64,000 bases of DNA from Terramyces sp. JEL0728 (lineage: Eukaryota; Chytridiomycota; Chytridiomycetes; Rhizophydiales; Terramycetaceae), in NCBI GenBank assembly GCA_027603945.1, contig JADIIU010000039.1, forward strand, positions 1 through 64,000, in the 5' to 3' direction. The notes beneath the pieces are model-generated. The model saw only the letters and a program-made list of their open reading frames with translations, had not been told where the DNA came from and ran no database searches. Of this stretch, positions 34,966 to 48,554 are shown piece after piece (within the stretch, counting starts at the first letter, position 1; each line of letters opens with the position of its first letter). The position numbers and the translations under genes are program-made.

Positions 34966-35462
34966 AGCATTGCAATTACTCAATAAAATCCTTTCCAGAT
35001 AACTGCTCGTTTGATTTGTTATATGCATAATCCCTTCCACGATCAACAGCACAAGCATCATCCTATGGCTGGAACTTGAATTTGGTTTGACAAGTGGTTG
35101 ATCAACGGGCTTTGAATATTGCTTTGAGGTACACGCATCAGCCAGCAAAGAGACAAGAGAATACTAACAGAATTCCTTATTTTTCGTCATGTTGAATTAT
35201 TTCGCAATCGCCACACTGCCCAATTTGTGTTTGCTTCAGACCTATTTGGCCGAGGTCACAAAGCCGATTCTCGTTCATCAAGAGCAAACCAGTAGCGGTG
35301 CGAATAGAAAGACAGACTAATACAGTATCTGCGCCGCCACGAGTTTAGCATAATAATCCTTGTATTTGTGGAGGGGTTGAGAATCATCTCCAGCCATCTT
35401 GCTTTGCCACATATCTCCTGACTGCTATAAAAGCCAATGGCGAAAGAAGTTGTAATTTCAAA
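34966..35462. other. 497-bp region with unresolved minus-strand small coding exons
   Basis: No product could be assembled with confidence. On the minus strand an ATG at 35396 opens 26 codons (MAGDDSQPLHKYKDYYAKLV onward), and a possible long intron would extend it by about 16 more. Nearer 34978 a frame ending NEQLSGKDFIE stop is open for about 27 codons with a possible intron before it. A GT-AG segment of 47 nt, the size of the eL39 intron, is present at about 35122-35168. One or two small genes are likely, but the exon pattern is not settled. Confidence 0.35.
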
Positions 35463-35711
35463 ATGGCCTCTCAATCATCTCAACCAGTTAATATCCCAAG
35501 CAAGAAAGCTGCAGCTACGCACGCAGGTTCTTTTACCAGTTCTTCCTTCTCTGGCAAGTCATTCAGTTGCTCATCGAGAGAAGGCGTATCGTATTCACCA
35601 AGAAACTATTCAAAATCACCTGTAAAGCAAACTACACCAATGGTTGCATATCATGAATTAAAAGACGCCGGATTGAAGGCAGATGTCAGAAATTTGGGAA
35701 GATCCCGCTGA
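35463..35711 (+). CDS. Small Ser-rich protein of unknown function
   Basis: An 82-residue open frame with ATG at 35463 and no intron. The first two thirds are low complexity (MASQSSQPVNIPSKKAAATH, then Ser/Phe/Gly-rich), with SP sites (YSPRNYSKSPVK). The last 25 residues (MVAYHELKDAGLKADVRNLG) may form a helix. No family was recognised. Independent support is limited to codon use and the gene-dense setting, so it may be a lineage-specific gene or a chance frame. Confidence 0.5.
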   Translation: MASQSSQPVNIPSKKAAATHAGSFTSSSFSGKSFSCSSREGVSYSPRNYSKSPVKQTTPMVAYHELKDAGLKADVRNLGRSR

Positions 35712-35826
35712 TGATTTTCAAATATCTCGCTTAATAAATCTTGTTCATATGTATAAGTTCTGTTTGAAACTCTGGTTTCATTGAGGGGGTTTCAAACATG
35801 GATGTTTACAAAATATTTCGACAAAA

Positions 35827-36630
35827 ATGAACCTGCTGCCTTACGAATTGGTATTCAATGTGCTCGACAATTTGCCTCTGTATATGTTGAAGAATATCAC
35901 ACTGCAGGTATCTCATACTTGGCGAAAATGCGGATTGGAAATAATAAACAACAGGCTGCAATCATACAAGAGAATTATATCTGACCAACAGAAAGAAGAT
36001 GCGCCTCCGGAACTATTAAATGTGTTTGATGGTGAAAAGAAGAGTAATTCGTTTGCAGCATGGATCCTTGGCAATTTTGAACACCCAGCTGAATCGCAAG
36101 TTTTTACAGGTATCGAAATTGTTATAGATGGATATGATAGTCATAGATGCACCCTAGTGTTTAAACCGACGGGGTAACCCTACTGTAATTGTAGGAACGC
36201 AACATTTGGAATGTTTGTGGACCAGCTGGGATATGTGCCAATTACATCGCCGTATGAATGGAACAGCTTCAACTTTAGAAAGACTGTGTCGCCAGTATTA
36301 CAGCTATGGTTTCATACGTCGAATAGTGAGAAACAGAAGCCAAGCGTTATTCAATCCAATAATGTCAATTCAAAACTACCAGTGGGAGTCAGTAGTTTAG
36401 TGCAGGCTATAGGAACACATAAGATAAATCTAACCGACGAGATTGGCTATCTTGGGTTTATAGAGTATGAAATTACAAGCACTGGATTGGCGGAATCAAA
36501 TATGGAGATTCCAGGAGGTGCAGTGGGTGAATCAATACTACAATTCTATCAGCAAGAGGAATTAAAAGTTATTGGTAGAATTAAAAGTGTACATATTGAC
36601 CCGCAGGCATTATTTGTAAAACCATTATAA
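35827..36630 (+). CDS. F-box-like protein
   Basis: A 260-residue protein beginning with an F-box-like motif, MNLLPYELVFNVLDNLPLYM followed by VSHTWRKCG, which would bind Skp1 in an SCF ubiquitin ligase. The rest is not recognised; it contains beta-rich stretches (FTGIEIVIDGYDSHRCTLVF) that could form a substrate-binding sandwich. One intron of 21 nt lies at 36174-36194. The stop is followed by TAATAAA and lies 62 bp from the convergent cyclase stop. A non-ubiquitin role is possible because only the first 40 residues are diagnostic. Confidence 0.68.
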
Positions 36631-36692
36631 TAAATTCCACTCAAGGATATTCTAGCGATCCAGAGAATAAAATACCTTAATAGAATGAAAAT

Positions 36693-38953
36693 TTATTGAC
36701 TTTGATTTTCTGTTACTTTTTCTGAAATATTAGCTGATGGAGAGGCATTCGTATCTGGAAGGGCAGAAGTTGAATTATTGTCTACAGATGGAAGATTTGG
36801 TTGCACTGAAGCCTCATTTGGAATAGAAGCTACCTCTTTAGGCTCATTTGGAGTTTGCGAAGTAACAGTAGGCAAATCTAAATCACCAGTCTGAGTGGGG
36901 GCAACCACTACAGCAGGAGCAGCAGATGGATCAAGAGGTTTGTCTCTGATCGACAATACCTCGTAAACCAACACTTCCTTTTGCTTTCCTTTAAATTGCC
37001 TGGATCCAACTGCAACAGCTTCTATCCTGTCCTTTACATATTCGTATGTGTATTCCGAAATTAGCACTTGGTTCATTTTCGACATGGAACAGATTCTGGA
37101 TGATGTGTTTACACTATCGCCAATAACGGTATATTCTAATCTCTGGGAACTTCCAATAAACCCAGCAAGTAAATCGCCTAACGTCAAATATAGTTACCGG
37201 TGTTGACACCCACACCAATTGAAATAGGCTCCTTGTTGAAACGTGCACGGTCTTCATTCATATCCTTGATGGCAGCTTTAAACTCGAATGCAGCAGATAC
37301 ACCTCTGAATTCGGCATCCTTGTCGTCTTCCAATGTGCCAAACACAGCCATTAAAGCATCGCCAATGTATTTGTCGACTACACCGTTGTATTTGAATACA
37401 ATACGGACAAGCTATGTTAATTATCACCTACTCTTTCAAAATAATCATTAAGTAAATGCACAACCTCGACTGGTGTACTCTTTTCGCTCATGTTGGTAAA
37501 TCCACGGATATCTACAAAAATAATTGTTCCAACCAATTGTCTGCCACCCTTGCGAATGATTTCAGATGGGTTTGACATTCTTTGGACTACATGTGGAGCT
37601 AAAAATCTGGACAAATGTTCTTTCACCTTTGCATTTTGCTCGTACTCTGCCATCAATATGGAATTCTCGATGGCAATGGCAGTTTGGTTACTGATGGCGG
37701 TGACAATTGATAAATCCTTTCGGGAGAATGTAGAGATTGAATCATCAGAGTCTAGATGTATAATTCCATGAACCTAAAATTAAACATTAGTTACTTTGTT
37801 GTGCCCAACCAAAGGCAGGCAAATAACACTCCGCATTTGACTGTGCATTACACTTGCTGCAGCCTGTAAAGACTTGTCCTGGGTAGCATCTGTCGTAACC
37901 AAGCATTTTCTCGACTCGTATACCCTTTTCAAGATGGTGGAGCTAAGTACGATTTCCTTGCCTTCTTCGCCAGCAGACCTTAGCTTTACTTGATGCGTAG
38001 CTAGAGTGCCAGTATTTTGGTCGACCAAGAGCACTACACCTCTATCAACAGGTAAAATTTCAAATATTAAATCCAAAGACTTTTCTAAATGTACAGACAA
38101 ATCGTTGGTAAGGGTTACTTTGGATAGCTCGTAAGCCAGACGTAGCTTTTCGTAGTCTTCCCGCAATACATTAGGATCGGTTACTAGATCAACCTTTTTG
38201 AAGTCGACATTTTCTTCTTCGATTTCCGCTTTAATGGCTATTTTCTCATCGTAGGAATTAAGCGAAGGTAAAATGGTAACGAGCTTCAGGTTATCTTCTG
38301 TTCCCTTTGTCGCTTGCTTTGGAATAGCAGATAATGATTCGTAATAAAGTAATTTGATGGACCCTATCATTATAGTATCTCCAGCTCGCAACGGTGTGGG
38401 AACACCTGGGGTAACAAATTGATCGTTCACTCTTACACCGTTGGAGGAATTTCTGTCAACGACCGAAACACTAACATTAATTATAGCCAAACCCTTCTGG
38501 TTTTCTGTATAATATTGCATGAAATTTGGATATTGTTGCATCCGTAAGAATAATGTGATTGTCATCTTTCCGGCCAACGTGTGTTTCTGCTCTGACCAAA
38601 GGATAATTCATATTGCCGCCGTAACTTGTATGGTAAACTAGGTATGGGGCAGTATTTGGATCTGAAAATTCGTTTGGTTCTGGAGGTGCAGCAGCGACTG
38701 TTGACCTGACTACTAATTTTGGGTTTAGATTCTTTTCCGCATTACGATTTGGGGCCATTGTATCAGTCTCATCTTCTAATTCGACATTCTGCTTTTTCTT
38801 ATCTGCTTGCATTTCCTGTCGAGAATTTGACAGCGGTGTGTTGTCTTTACTTTCGATACTTGCCTGTGATTTCTGGCTCCTGAATCTCATTGGGAGATTT
38901 TTCAGAGACTTCATATAAGACATTTTCTTTGTGTGTCCTCCATCAGTACCCAT
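36693..38953 (-). CDS. FHA-GAF-adenylate cyclase, paralogue 1
   Basis: A 725-residue soluble class III nucleotide cyclase with three recognisable domains. An FHA domain near residues 130-220 (THVGRKDDNHIILTDATISK, then DRNSSNGVRVND) would bind phosphothreonine. A GAF domain near 290-440 contains DRGVVLLVDQNTG and MHSQMRSVICLPLVGHNKV. The cyclase core has FVDIRGFTNMSEKS, VDKYIGDALMAVFG and LEYTVIGDSVNTSSRI. Both metal Asp residues, the Lys and Asp of adenine selection and the transition-state Arg are present, so it should make cAMP. The C-terminal 110 residues are Pro/Ser/Thr-rich. Introns: 38471-38492, 37774-37794, 37412-37431, 37178-37197. No membrane segment is seen. Confidence 0.9.
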
Positions 38954-39280
38954 TTTATCGACTGTCAGGAAGGTGTGTAAAAACTCTAATTGAAAACAAA
39001 GGCAGTGACATATCACAAATTTTAGACAATGGATATATCGTGGAAAGTCGACAGCCCTAGCTCATCTCCAGTGCTCTAGCCCTCACTGCATTTGTTTATC
39101 GCACCAAGAGTTCATGGAGAGGTAATATCAGCGGAGAAACTCTGAGCGAAATAATGCGCGACGGCCTAATCGCCGGGCAGCAATATAGCATCCAATCGCA
39201 CTGGTATTAAATAAAGCGAATGGGCAACCACTTTCAAATATTCTTACAGACGCGTTGGTTTTGTCCAGAAGAAATTTCGC
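38954..39280. promoter_or_regulatory. Divergent spacer between cyclase 1 and the WD40 gene
   Basis: This 327-bp stretch may hold the promoter pair and possibly a first exon of the WD40 gene. An ATG at 39028 opens 16 codons on the plus strand and could be joined downstream by introns, but no join gave a convincing protein. Other frames are open for about 45 codons without a start. Confidence 0.3.
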
Positions 39281-41444
39281 ATGGCTGAATTCTTGAGACT
39301 GTTGTGGGACTTGTCAAATATGTCCAAGCATCTACCGATTGGGATTTTGAAGCACCATTTCAACAATTACGACCCAGCCCAGTCCAAAAGTCTAAAGGAC
39401 TCCATTGTACATTTTCATATGAGCGAGCTAGAATCTTCAGATTATCGTTCCGCTTATCATCAATTTTGCGACTGGTTATATGGATGGAGTGTATCTGATG
39501 GAGCAGATGATGAATTTACAAAGCGACCTCCTAGAGATATCAATATGGAACAAGAGCGCGAGACTACAGATGCGGCAAGGCTAATGAATACGTTTGAAAC
39601 TTTAACTTCAGTTAGTATTCGTCATTTGAAGATTTGCTATGCAGAAATAGAAGCTCTAATTCCAAATATCGGGAAAGGCATTAAAACTGGAACGAAAACC
39701 CCCGAAGAATATCTCACAACCGACTTGACTGCAAACACTTCTCATTTAAAAGAAAAACTTTGGGGAAATACCCTTGTCAACTCGATGGATTTGCAACTGG
39801 GGGAATTCAAAGGATTCGAAATGGTGAGTCTCTAATAACATAGGAACCCGAAATCGAAGTAAAAAAAGCTGGAAGCGCTGCAAATAGCAATGCCTCATCA
39901 TCTAGTGACTTGAAAAACAACTCTGATGTTTTGTATGAAAGAACAATTCCAGCAGATAATGCTCCAACAAACGGAAATGTATTGTCCAGGCAAGGAAGTT
40001 TCAAATTCAGTGTCTCCAGACAACCGTCGCTAACAATGACGGCTGAAGCTAAACCTCCACAATTGCATGACGCTGAGAAATCCGCAGACAGGGAAGACAG
40101 TCAAATTGACAAGGAGGAAAATCAAATTGAAATATCACAAAGCGATATTAACATTGTTTATGCCAAGATCGACCAATGTACAGAGTATGCCCTGTTGGCA
40201 ATGTGTGGAATAGCCGCAATCCTTGGATTCGCGGAGCTTTTGGGGGAGAAGGATACCTTCATGAAAGCCAATTTGTGGGCACACGAGATTTCCCAAGAAT
40301 TTGTATCAAATACCCTAAAGTCTGTATGGGATTTACTACATCTTGAAATTCCAAAGTCTGTTACCTTGGCGAAACTGCGAGATCCCATGCAGCTTAAAGT
40401 GCTGTTTCTAGAAATGGCCCAGCTACGGCAGAATAACGGGGTAGTACCTAAACTACCATCAAGAAAAATCTATCAAAAGTTTTCCACGCTTCACGACACA
40501 TTCAAATTAGTTGACATTCATATTTTCCCAAACTTTGCGCAAGTCCATAAAGAAGGTGTACCATTTCTAAATCAGGGGTCAAATGCGCAAACTTTTCCGC
40601 TTTTGATAGTTCACTGTGGTTGACAGGCGGATATGACTGCATTATACGGATTACAGATATTAGACAGCAAAACAAACATATCTGTCTTGCTCAATACGTC
40701 GGCCACAAATCAATTGTTACAGATGTACATTTTACCAGAGAGGATACGCATATTGTGTCATGCTCATTTGACAGAACTGTCAAAGTGTGGAACTCGCAAA
40801 CAGCGACTATAGATAAGAATTTAGTTGGTCATATCGATGCAGTGACGACTTGTGATGTCTCTTCCGACGGAAGATACATTGCTTCTGGCTCATTAGATAA
40901 TTCAATTAGATTTTGGGATTTTAACACCGGGGAATGCATTACTGTGATTAAAAAGCACTCTCGATGGATCAAGAAAGTTAGATTTAGCCCTGACTGCCGT
41001 TATTTAGCATCCGCCGGAATGGACAGACGGGTGTTTATTTGGGACACAAAAATTTTGGTTAATTCTAGATCTCCCTCGCATTCAAGATGCTTTGACTCTT
41101 TCAATGACTATGTCTTGGATATGATACTAATCAAGCCGTCGTATCTTCTCACAACCTCCAGAGATTCTATGCTCCACCTTTTCGATTACATGACTGGACA
41201 GGAGATTTATTCATATAGCTTGCAGCCATCATGGGCATGCACTCTATCGCTCAGTGAGAATGGCGAATATTTTGCAACAGGCTCATTTGACAATAATATC
41301 AACATATTCAGGACAAGAGATTTTGTAAAAGTCCGGGAAATAAGAGCTTTTAACCTTGGGATCATGTGTGTACGGTTCCCTAACGATTTGAGTTACGTTT
41401 TGGTGGGCACTGCTGAGGGATTCATCCAGCAAATCCCTTTATAA
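39281..41444 (+). CDS. WD40-repeat protein with a novel N-terminal region
   Basis: A 707-residue protein. The C-terminal 300 residues form about seven WD40 repeats, for example VGHKSIVTDVHFTREDTHIV with DRTVKVWNS, then SGSLDNSIRFWDF and ASAGMDRRVFIWD. The first repeat is completed only after splicing (VKCANFSAFDSSLWLTGGYD). The N-terminal 400 residues are mostly helical and not recognised. Introns: 39824-39843 (20 nt) and 40556-40575 (20 nt). A TAF5-like architecture was considered but the N-terminus does not match. The ATG at 39281 is the first clear start, though the frame is open about 13 codons upstream. It lies between the two cyclase genes, which are on the opposite strand. Confidence 0.8.
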
Positions 41445-41481
41445 TAAAGCAGTTTAGTAGGATACAAAAATTTATTTTACA

Positions 41482-43417
41482 TCATTTGGAGAGTTCAATT
41501 GCCTCATAAATCATTACTTCCTTGTCTTTTCCTTTAAATTTACTGTAACCTACAGGTTGACAAACAACCCTATCTTTGATGCAGTCAAAAGTAGCCTGAG
41601 AGAGCAATACTTTATCCGCAGAAGCCATCGACTGTATTCTAGATGCCGTATTAACGGTGTCACCAATACAGGTATATTCCAGTCTCTGAGAACTGCCGAT
41701 AAACCCAGCCAGAAGAAGACCTACAATTAACATTTCTGACCTGTGTTGATGCCAACTCCAATCGAAATTGTTTCTTTTCCTGCCCTGCTTCTGTCGTGAT
41801 TCATATCACGTATAGCTTTCACAAATTCCAGTGCTGCCGCTGCAGCTCTATATTCGGCTTCTTTCTGGTCTTCTAGCGTGCCGAAAACCGCCATAAGACA
41901 ATCGCCGATATATTTATCTACAATCCCGTCATATTTGAATACAATTTTAACAAGCTAACGTTATTGCACACTTACCCTTTCAAAAAATTCATTAAGCAGA
42001 TTAACCACCTCCATAGGAGTACTTTTTTCGCTTAGATTTGTGAACCCGCGGATATCTGCAAAAACCACTGTTCCAGTCATTTCGCTTCCACCCTTTCTTA
42101 TAATCTCTGATCTATTCGTCATTTTCTGAACCACATGCGGAGGTAAAAATCTAGATAGCTGGTCGGTGATTTTTGCTTTCGCTTCAACTTCCTTGATCAA
42201 GTTCATATTTTCAATCACGGCAGCAGTTTGATTCCCGATGGTTTTCACCAACGACAAATCTTTGTTTGAATATGCATTGATTCTATCCCGAGAGTCCAAA
42301 TGTAGAATTCCGTATACTTTGTTGTGAGCAATCAGCGGAACACAGATTACCGAACGAATTTGGCCATGCCTTACAGACGCAGCTCTTCCTAAAGTTGGGT
42401 CTTCATATGCGTCAGATGTAACAAGGCATTTTCTGGTGTTAAACACCTTGTATAAAATAGTTGATGACAGTAGGATTTCTCTCTTTTCGTTAGCCAAGCC
42501 ATGTCTCAGCTTGACATATTGGATAGACAGATATCCTGTGCTTGGGTCGACCAGGCAAACTACTCCTCTATCCAAAGGTAGAATCTCGAATATCATATCT
42601 AGCGATTTAGATAGCAATTTGTTGATATCATCAGTTACAGACATTTTGGACAATTCGTAGGCCATTCGAAGCTTTTCGTAGTCACCCCGAAGCGTTTCCA
42701 CATCGTCCACCACTTCAATCCGTTGAAATGCAACATCATCCTCAGCCTCTATTTCGGCCCTGATTTCTGTAGTTTCGTCATATTTACGTTCGGAGGGCAA
42801 GATTGTAACCAAATTCAGATATTTGTTATCCGAATCGGCATTGGATGCGGTATCTTGATGGTCGTCAGCTTGGAAAAGGAGCGAAATCGGCCCAATCATG
42901 ATAACATCGCTGTCCGTCAATTTGTGTAAAATTTTTGGTTCAACCAAACTATCGTTAATTCTTACTCCGTTTGATGAATCGGTATCCTTGATAAAGTAAC
43001 TAGATTAGCGAACGGTTACCCTTCAGCAGTCTTGATAACACTCGCATGTCGCTTACTAATTTTGAAATCTGGCAAATTAATGTCGTTGATATCCTTGCTA
43101 CGCCCAATTGTAGTTTCATTCTTTCTGAGGGTAAACTCCATTTTCCCGCCGTAATTTGTGTGATATATCAATTTCGCCAACATCTGGTCACTTTCAGAGC
43201 CTCTCTGTTGTGTTTGAATGATAAGATTAGGCATTTGATTCGCCAGTTCGTTTGGGGTATCAGAGCGAGAAGTATCTGTAACCACTGAAATAGTTGAATT
43301 GGAGCGCTGAAATAAATTTGAAGGGGTTGTAAGTGTAGCCCGCTCTTCAAACGAAGAGTTGTTTTGTCTCAGCCCAACGTCTCTGCCGGATGAGGATGTT
43401 CGAGGTCTGTATGCCAT
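41482..43417 (-). CDS. FHA-GAF-adenylate cyclase, paralogue 2
   Basis: A 624-residue paralogue of the gene at 36693-38953, with the same order FHA (ETTIGRSKDINDINLPDFKI, DTDSSNGVRIND), GAF (DRGVVCLVDPSTGYLSIQYV) and class III cyclase (FADIRGFTNLSEKS, VDKYIGDCLMAVFG, LEYTCIGDTVNTASRI). The catalytic set for adenylate cyclase is complete. It lacks the long Pro/Ser tail of paralogue 1. Introns at 43000-43019, 41955-41975 and 41721-41740 match three of the four introns of paralogue 1 in position and phase; the fourth (GAF end) is absent and the exon is continuous. The start at 43417 is the first true ATG. Confidence 0.9.
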
Positions 43418-43732
43418 TTGATGCAAAAACGAAACTTTTAACCAGCAGGCAAAAAAGGGCGGCGTGTTGAGCCCAACTAAATGTGAGAGGGGAAATGATT
43501 AAAGTAGCAGTATTTGCCCGCTGGATGGTTGCGAATCAGAATTTGTAATATGATGATACCTAACCGACGTTGAGAATGAATTTCGTAGGAATTATTTCTA
43601 TGGTGCGGGTTTCAGATTTAATCAATCTACTGGTATGTAAAGCAGTATTAATATTAGCGCATCTGTTATGCATCGCATTTTTTCAAATAATCCTGTCATT
43701 GTCTTGCCTGTCAAAACCCAAACTGCCGTAAA
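43418..43732. promoter_or_regulatory. Divergent spacer between cyclase 2 and the kinase gene
   Basis: This 315-bp spacer between divergent genes contains only short frames and AT-rich tracts. It is one of the longest clear control regions in the window. No specific motif was recognised. Confidence 0.3.
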
Positions 43733-45649
<1,917 letters not shown>

Positions 45650-45692
45650 TATTTAATAACCATTTTTTGGCAAATTTTTTACATTTTTTTGC

Positions 45693-47335
45693 ATGTCGGT
45701 TGTCTACTTTGAAGTCCACAATGCAGAGGAAGAAGATGCATTGCTGATTAACTTGAAGTTCCAAGAGCAATTTCCAGATTATATTTGGCACAATGAACCG
45801 TTTCGCTTGAAAGTCAAGAGTACAAGCTGTTTGGAAGGATCAATTGATTACGGGGATGCGATCGAAGATGAATGGATCACAGTTTACTTTTTACGGCAGC
45901 TCTCGATTGAAAATTTAAATTATTGCATAAAAATTTGGGACAGCGATGGGGAATTTTTGTTGATCGAAGCTGCTGATTTTTTACCAAAGGATATCAACCC
46001 GGAAATAATAGATCACCGGGTGTACATTTACCAAGGGCATTTACATTTAATACCTTTGGAATATCAAAACCTTACACTTGAAAAAGCATTAAAAGTGATA
46101 TCTGGGGAACAAAACACTCAAGCCGATGAAAAAATAGAAAAATCAGCGTTCAAAAGAATAGAAAACTACCCATCATTAATCAGCTCAAATTACCACCATG
46201 CAAAGGTGTTTGTACCGCATTTGGCTGCCCATTTGCTTTACCATTGCCCCCAGCTGGTTGCTCCAGCAATTGAAGCATTCTATGCCAGAGATCCAATATC
46301 TATGCGGCCATGCTCGGAAATGAAGGTTTTCCCACCGTCCACAAATATCCCAATGACCGTAAAGTTCACCAAAGTCTTATATTCCAAACTATATTCTACA
46401 CCATTCGTTGCACCAAAACAATTTTCAATGCCTGCAGTTTCTGATAGCAATTACGAAGCATGCTATCTGGGTATGAAACTGGCCTGCGGTTTGGAAATAC
46501 TATACCATTCGAAACTGTCCCAAAAGGTACTCGATTGTTTATTTAGCTTACTGACAGTTCAAATCCAAAGTTCCTTGTCTACATTTCAAAACTGGAAGCG
46601 CTGGGATATTTTAGAGGAGAGATCCAAGGGTCTAATTTGTACAATCAACTTGAAAAAATGGCTCTTAAGGAATTTATTTCGATGGAATCCCAAAACCAGT
46701 ACTTGACTGGAGAAATGCATCTCTTATTGGACTTGGAGCAGACTCCTGTCGAACTGATTCCTAATTTTAAGCAAGATTCCAATAGCTGGATGCAAATCGC
46801 TCCTGAAGAAGTTGACGATCTGCTGCAATCGAAATCTACAGATATGAGCGAGGATGAAATCGTAATATCTTGCTAACGGTAGTCTGATTTAGACGAACAA
46901 GAAGAAAAAGAACTGAATGAATTGAAGTCCATGTTGGGAGGGTTTAATGAATTTATTGACAAAGAAAGTGGGGTGAAAGGTGCTCTGCTACCTGATGAGG
47001 CAAATTCGGATGACTCTGAAGAGTCTGACGGCTCTTTGCAAGCTATAAATTTCAATGCCGACAATTATATTAGTTTGCTTTCCTATCAAGGCGAAAACCA
47101 GTATAGTCAAGACATGGACCTGCTCTACCAAGCAATGGATGACGAGCTGCGCAATACAGATATTGGAAAAGATTTTGAAACAGTTAAAGATCAAGATGGG
47201 AACGATGTAGTGGACGCGAATCTCAATCTCATAAAGAATATGCTGGAATCTTTCACCGCACAAAACGGTTCTGCAGGCCCTACTTCAAATATAATAGGAT
47301 CTTTGGGCCTTAATCTACCTAAACCGGATATTTAA
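45693..47335 (+). CDS. ECD: Ecdysoneless (ECD/SGT1) family protein
   Basis: A 533-residue homologue of Ecdysoneless, which binds the R2TP chaperone and the splicing factor Prp8 and is needed for cell-cycle progress. Family hallmarks at the N-terminus are QFPDYIWHNEPFRLKV, EGSIDYGDAIEDEWITVYFL, DSDGEFLLIEAADFLPKDIN and PEIIDHRVYIYQGHLHLIPL. A middle region reads LGYFRGEIQGSNLYNQLEKM after splicing, and the C-terminus is acidic. Introns: 46527-46546 (20 nt) and 46862-46882 (21 nt). It is preceded by the kinase gene 43 bp upstream and followed by the RSP3 gene, all on the plus strand. Confidence 0.92.
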
Positions 47336-47403
47336 GCCGTGTTTTATGTACAGTAATAAAATTGAAAATAATGACATCACCCGATAGTTTTTAGTTTTTC
47401 AGA

Positions 47404-48491
47404 ATGCTTGCAACGCAAAACAACCCACCAGCACTTCCTGGAAATGACTCTAACAGGGATAAAACATATACATTTGCAGCAGAGCCTAAATCGGTCCAGC
47501 AAAAATCCAATTTTCATGAAGAGGGAAACGCGAAAGTCCAGACGTGATAACATATTAATGATAGTTCTGTCAATATTATGCATGACAGAAGAATTCACAG
47601 AGGAAATACTTATGCGTCTCCTGCTATGCCATTGGTAAGTTTCAGTTCATTTTAGAATGGTGTTGATCCCATTGAGATTCAAAAACAACAGGAACTAAAA
47701 AGAAAGCTCAGGGCAAAACGGAAAGCAGAAGCAAGAAGACGTGTAAGAACTCCAGAAGCTGTGGAAGGGAGAAAGCATATCGACGTACAAACAGATCTGT
47801 ACTTGGAAGAATTAAGTGATAAAGTACCCGAGGCAATTGCAATGACACAGACAGACGCTTTCTTGAATAGAGCACCTTCTCCACTATACATTCCACAAAA
47901 AAGTGGTGTCGATGTCGCAACTCAGATTTACGACGGAGAATTGTTTGATTTTGATTTCGAAGTCAATCCAATCTTGGAGGTGATTGTAGGGAAAACAATC
48001 GAACAAGCATTGATGGAGGTCAATGAAGAACAAGAGCTGGCAGCAATCAGAGCTCATCATGTAAGTACAGATTAACGAAAGCGTCGATTCGAAGAGTTGA
48101 GAAATGCAGAATATGCAGAGGTGCAGAGAATGGAAGATACAGAAAGAAGAAGAACCGAAGAAAAAGAGAGAAGAATAAAGGAACAACTGGCAATTAAGAA
48201 GGAAAAGGAAGATGCTGCCGAAAAAGTCGCTGCAAGAGCGTTTGCAAAGAGTTACCTGCAAACACTTATCCCATCAGTGTTTGATAGTTTGGCAACCAAC
48301 GGATACTTTTATGAAGCAGTTGAAAAAGAATTGGAGATTACTATTTTACCTTGGTTAAATGGCGAAGTGGAAAAGTCACTGAAAAAGTTTGAAATCGCTC
48401 GCAGATTGGCCGATGGTATCCATTTTCTAATTTAGATATTATTTTATCCGCTATTAAGAAATACAAAGGCGGAAACAAAGATGCCGCCTAA
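47404..48491 (+). CDS. RSP3: Axonemal radial spoke protein 3
   Basis: A 334-residue radial spoke stalk protein, the scaffold linking spokes to outer doublets in motile 9+2 flagella. It contains NIMHDRRIHRGNTYA, then GRKHIDVQTDLYLEELSDKV and QTDAFLNRAPSPLYIPQKSG, VDVATQIYDGELFDFDFEV and the amphipathic helices for PKA RII and Dpy-30 docking in NPILEVIVGKTIEQALMEVN. A charged coiled coil follows. The conserved block is nearly the whole family core. Introns: 47544-47564, 47635-47655, 48061-48081 (21 nt each) and 48416-48435 (20 nt). It shows the organism builds a motile flagellum and that cAMP signalling could be anchored there. Confidence 0.96.
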
Positions 48492-48554
48492 TTTGCAAGT
48501 ATAATAAATTAACTGTTTGTTTCAATACAGCGTCGGGTTTATTGAAATAGCAGT

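Noticed and set aside
39281..41444. TAF5 identity for the WD40 protein
   Set aside because: The N-terminal region lacks the LisH and TAF5 NTD2 patterns; only the WD40 repeats are shared.
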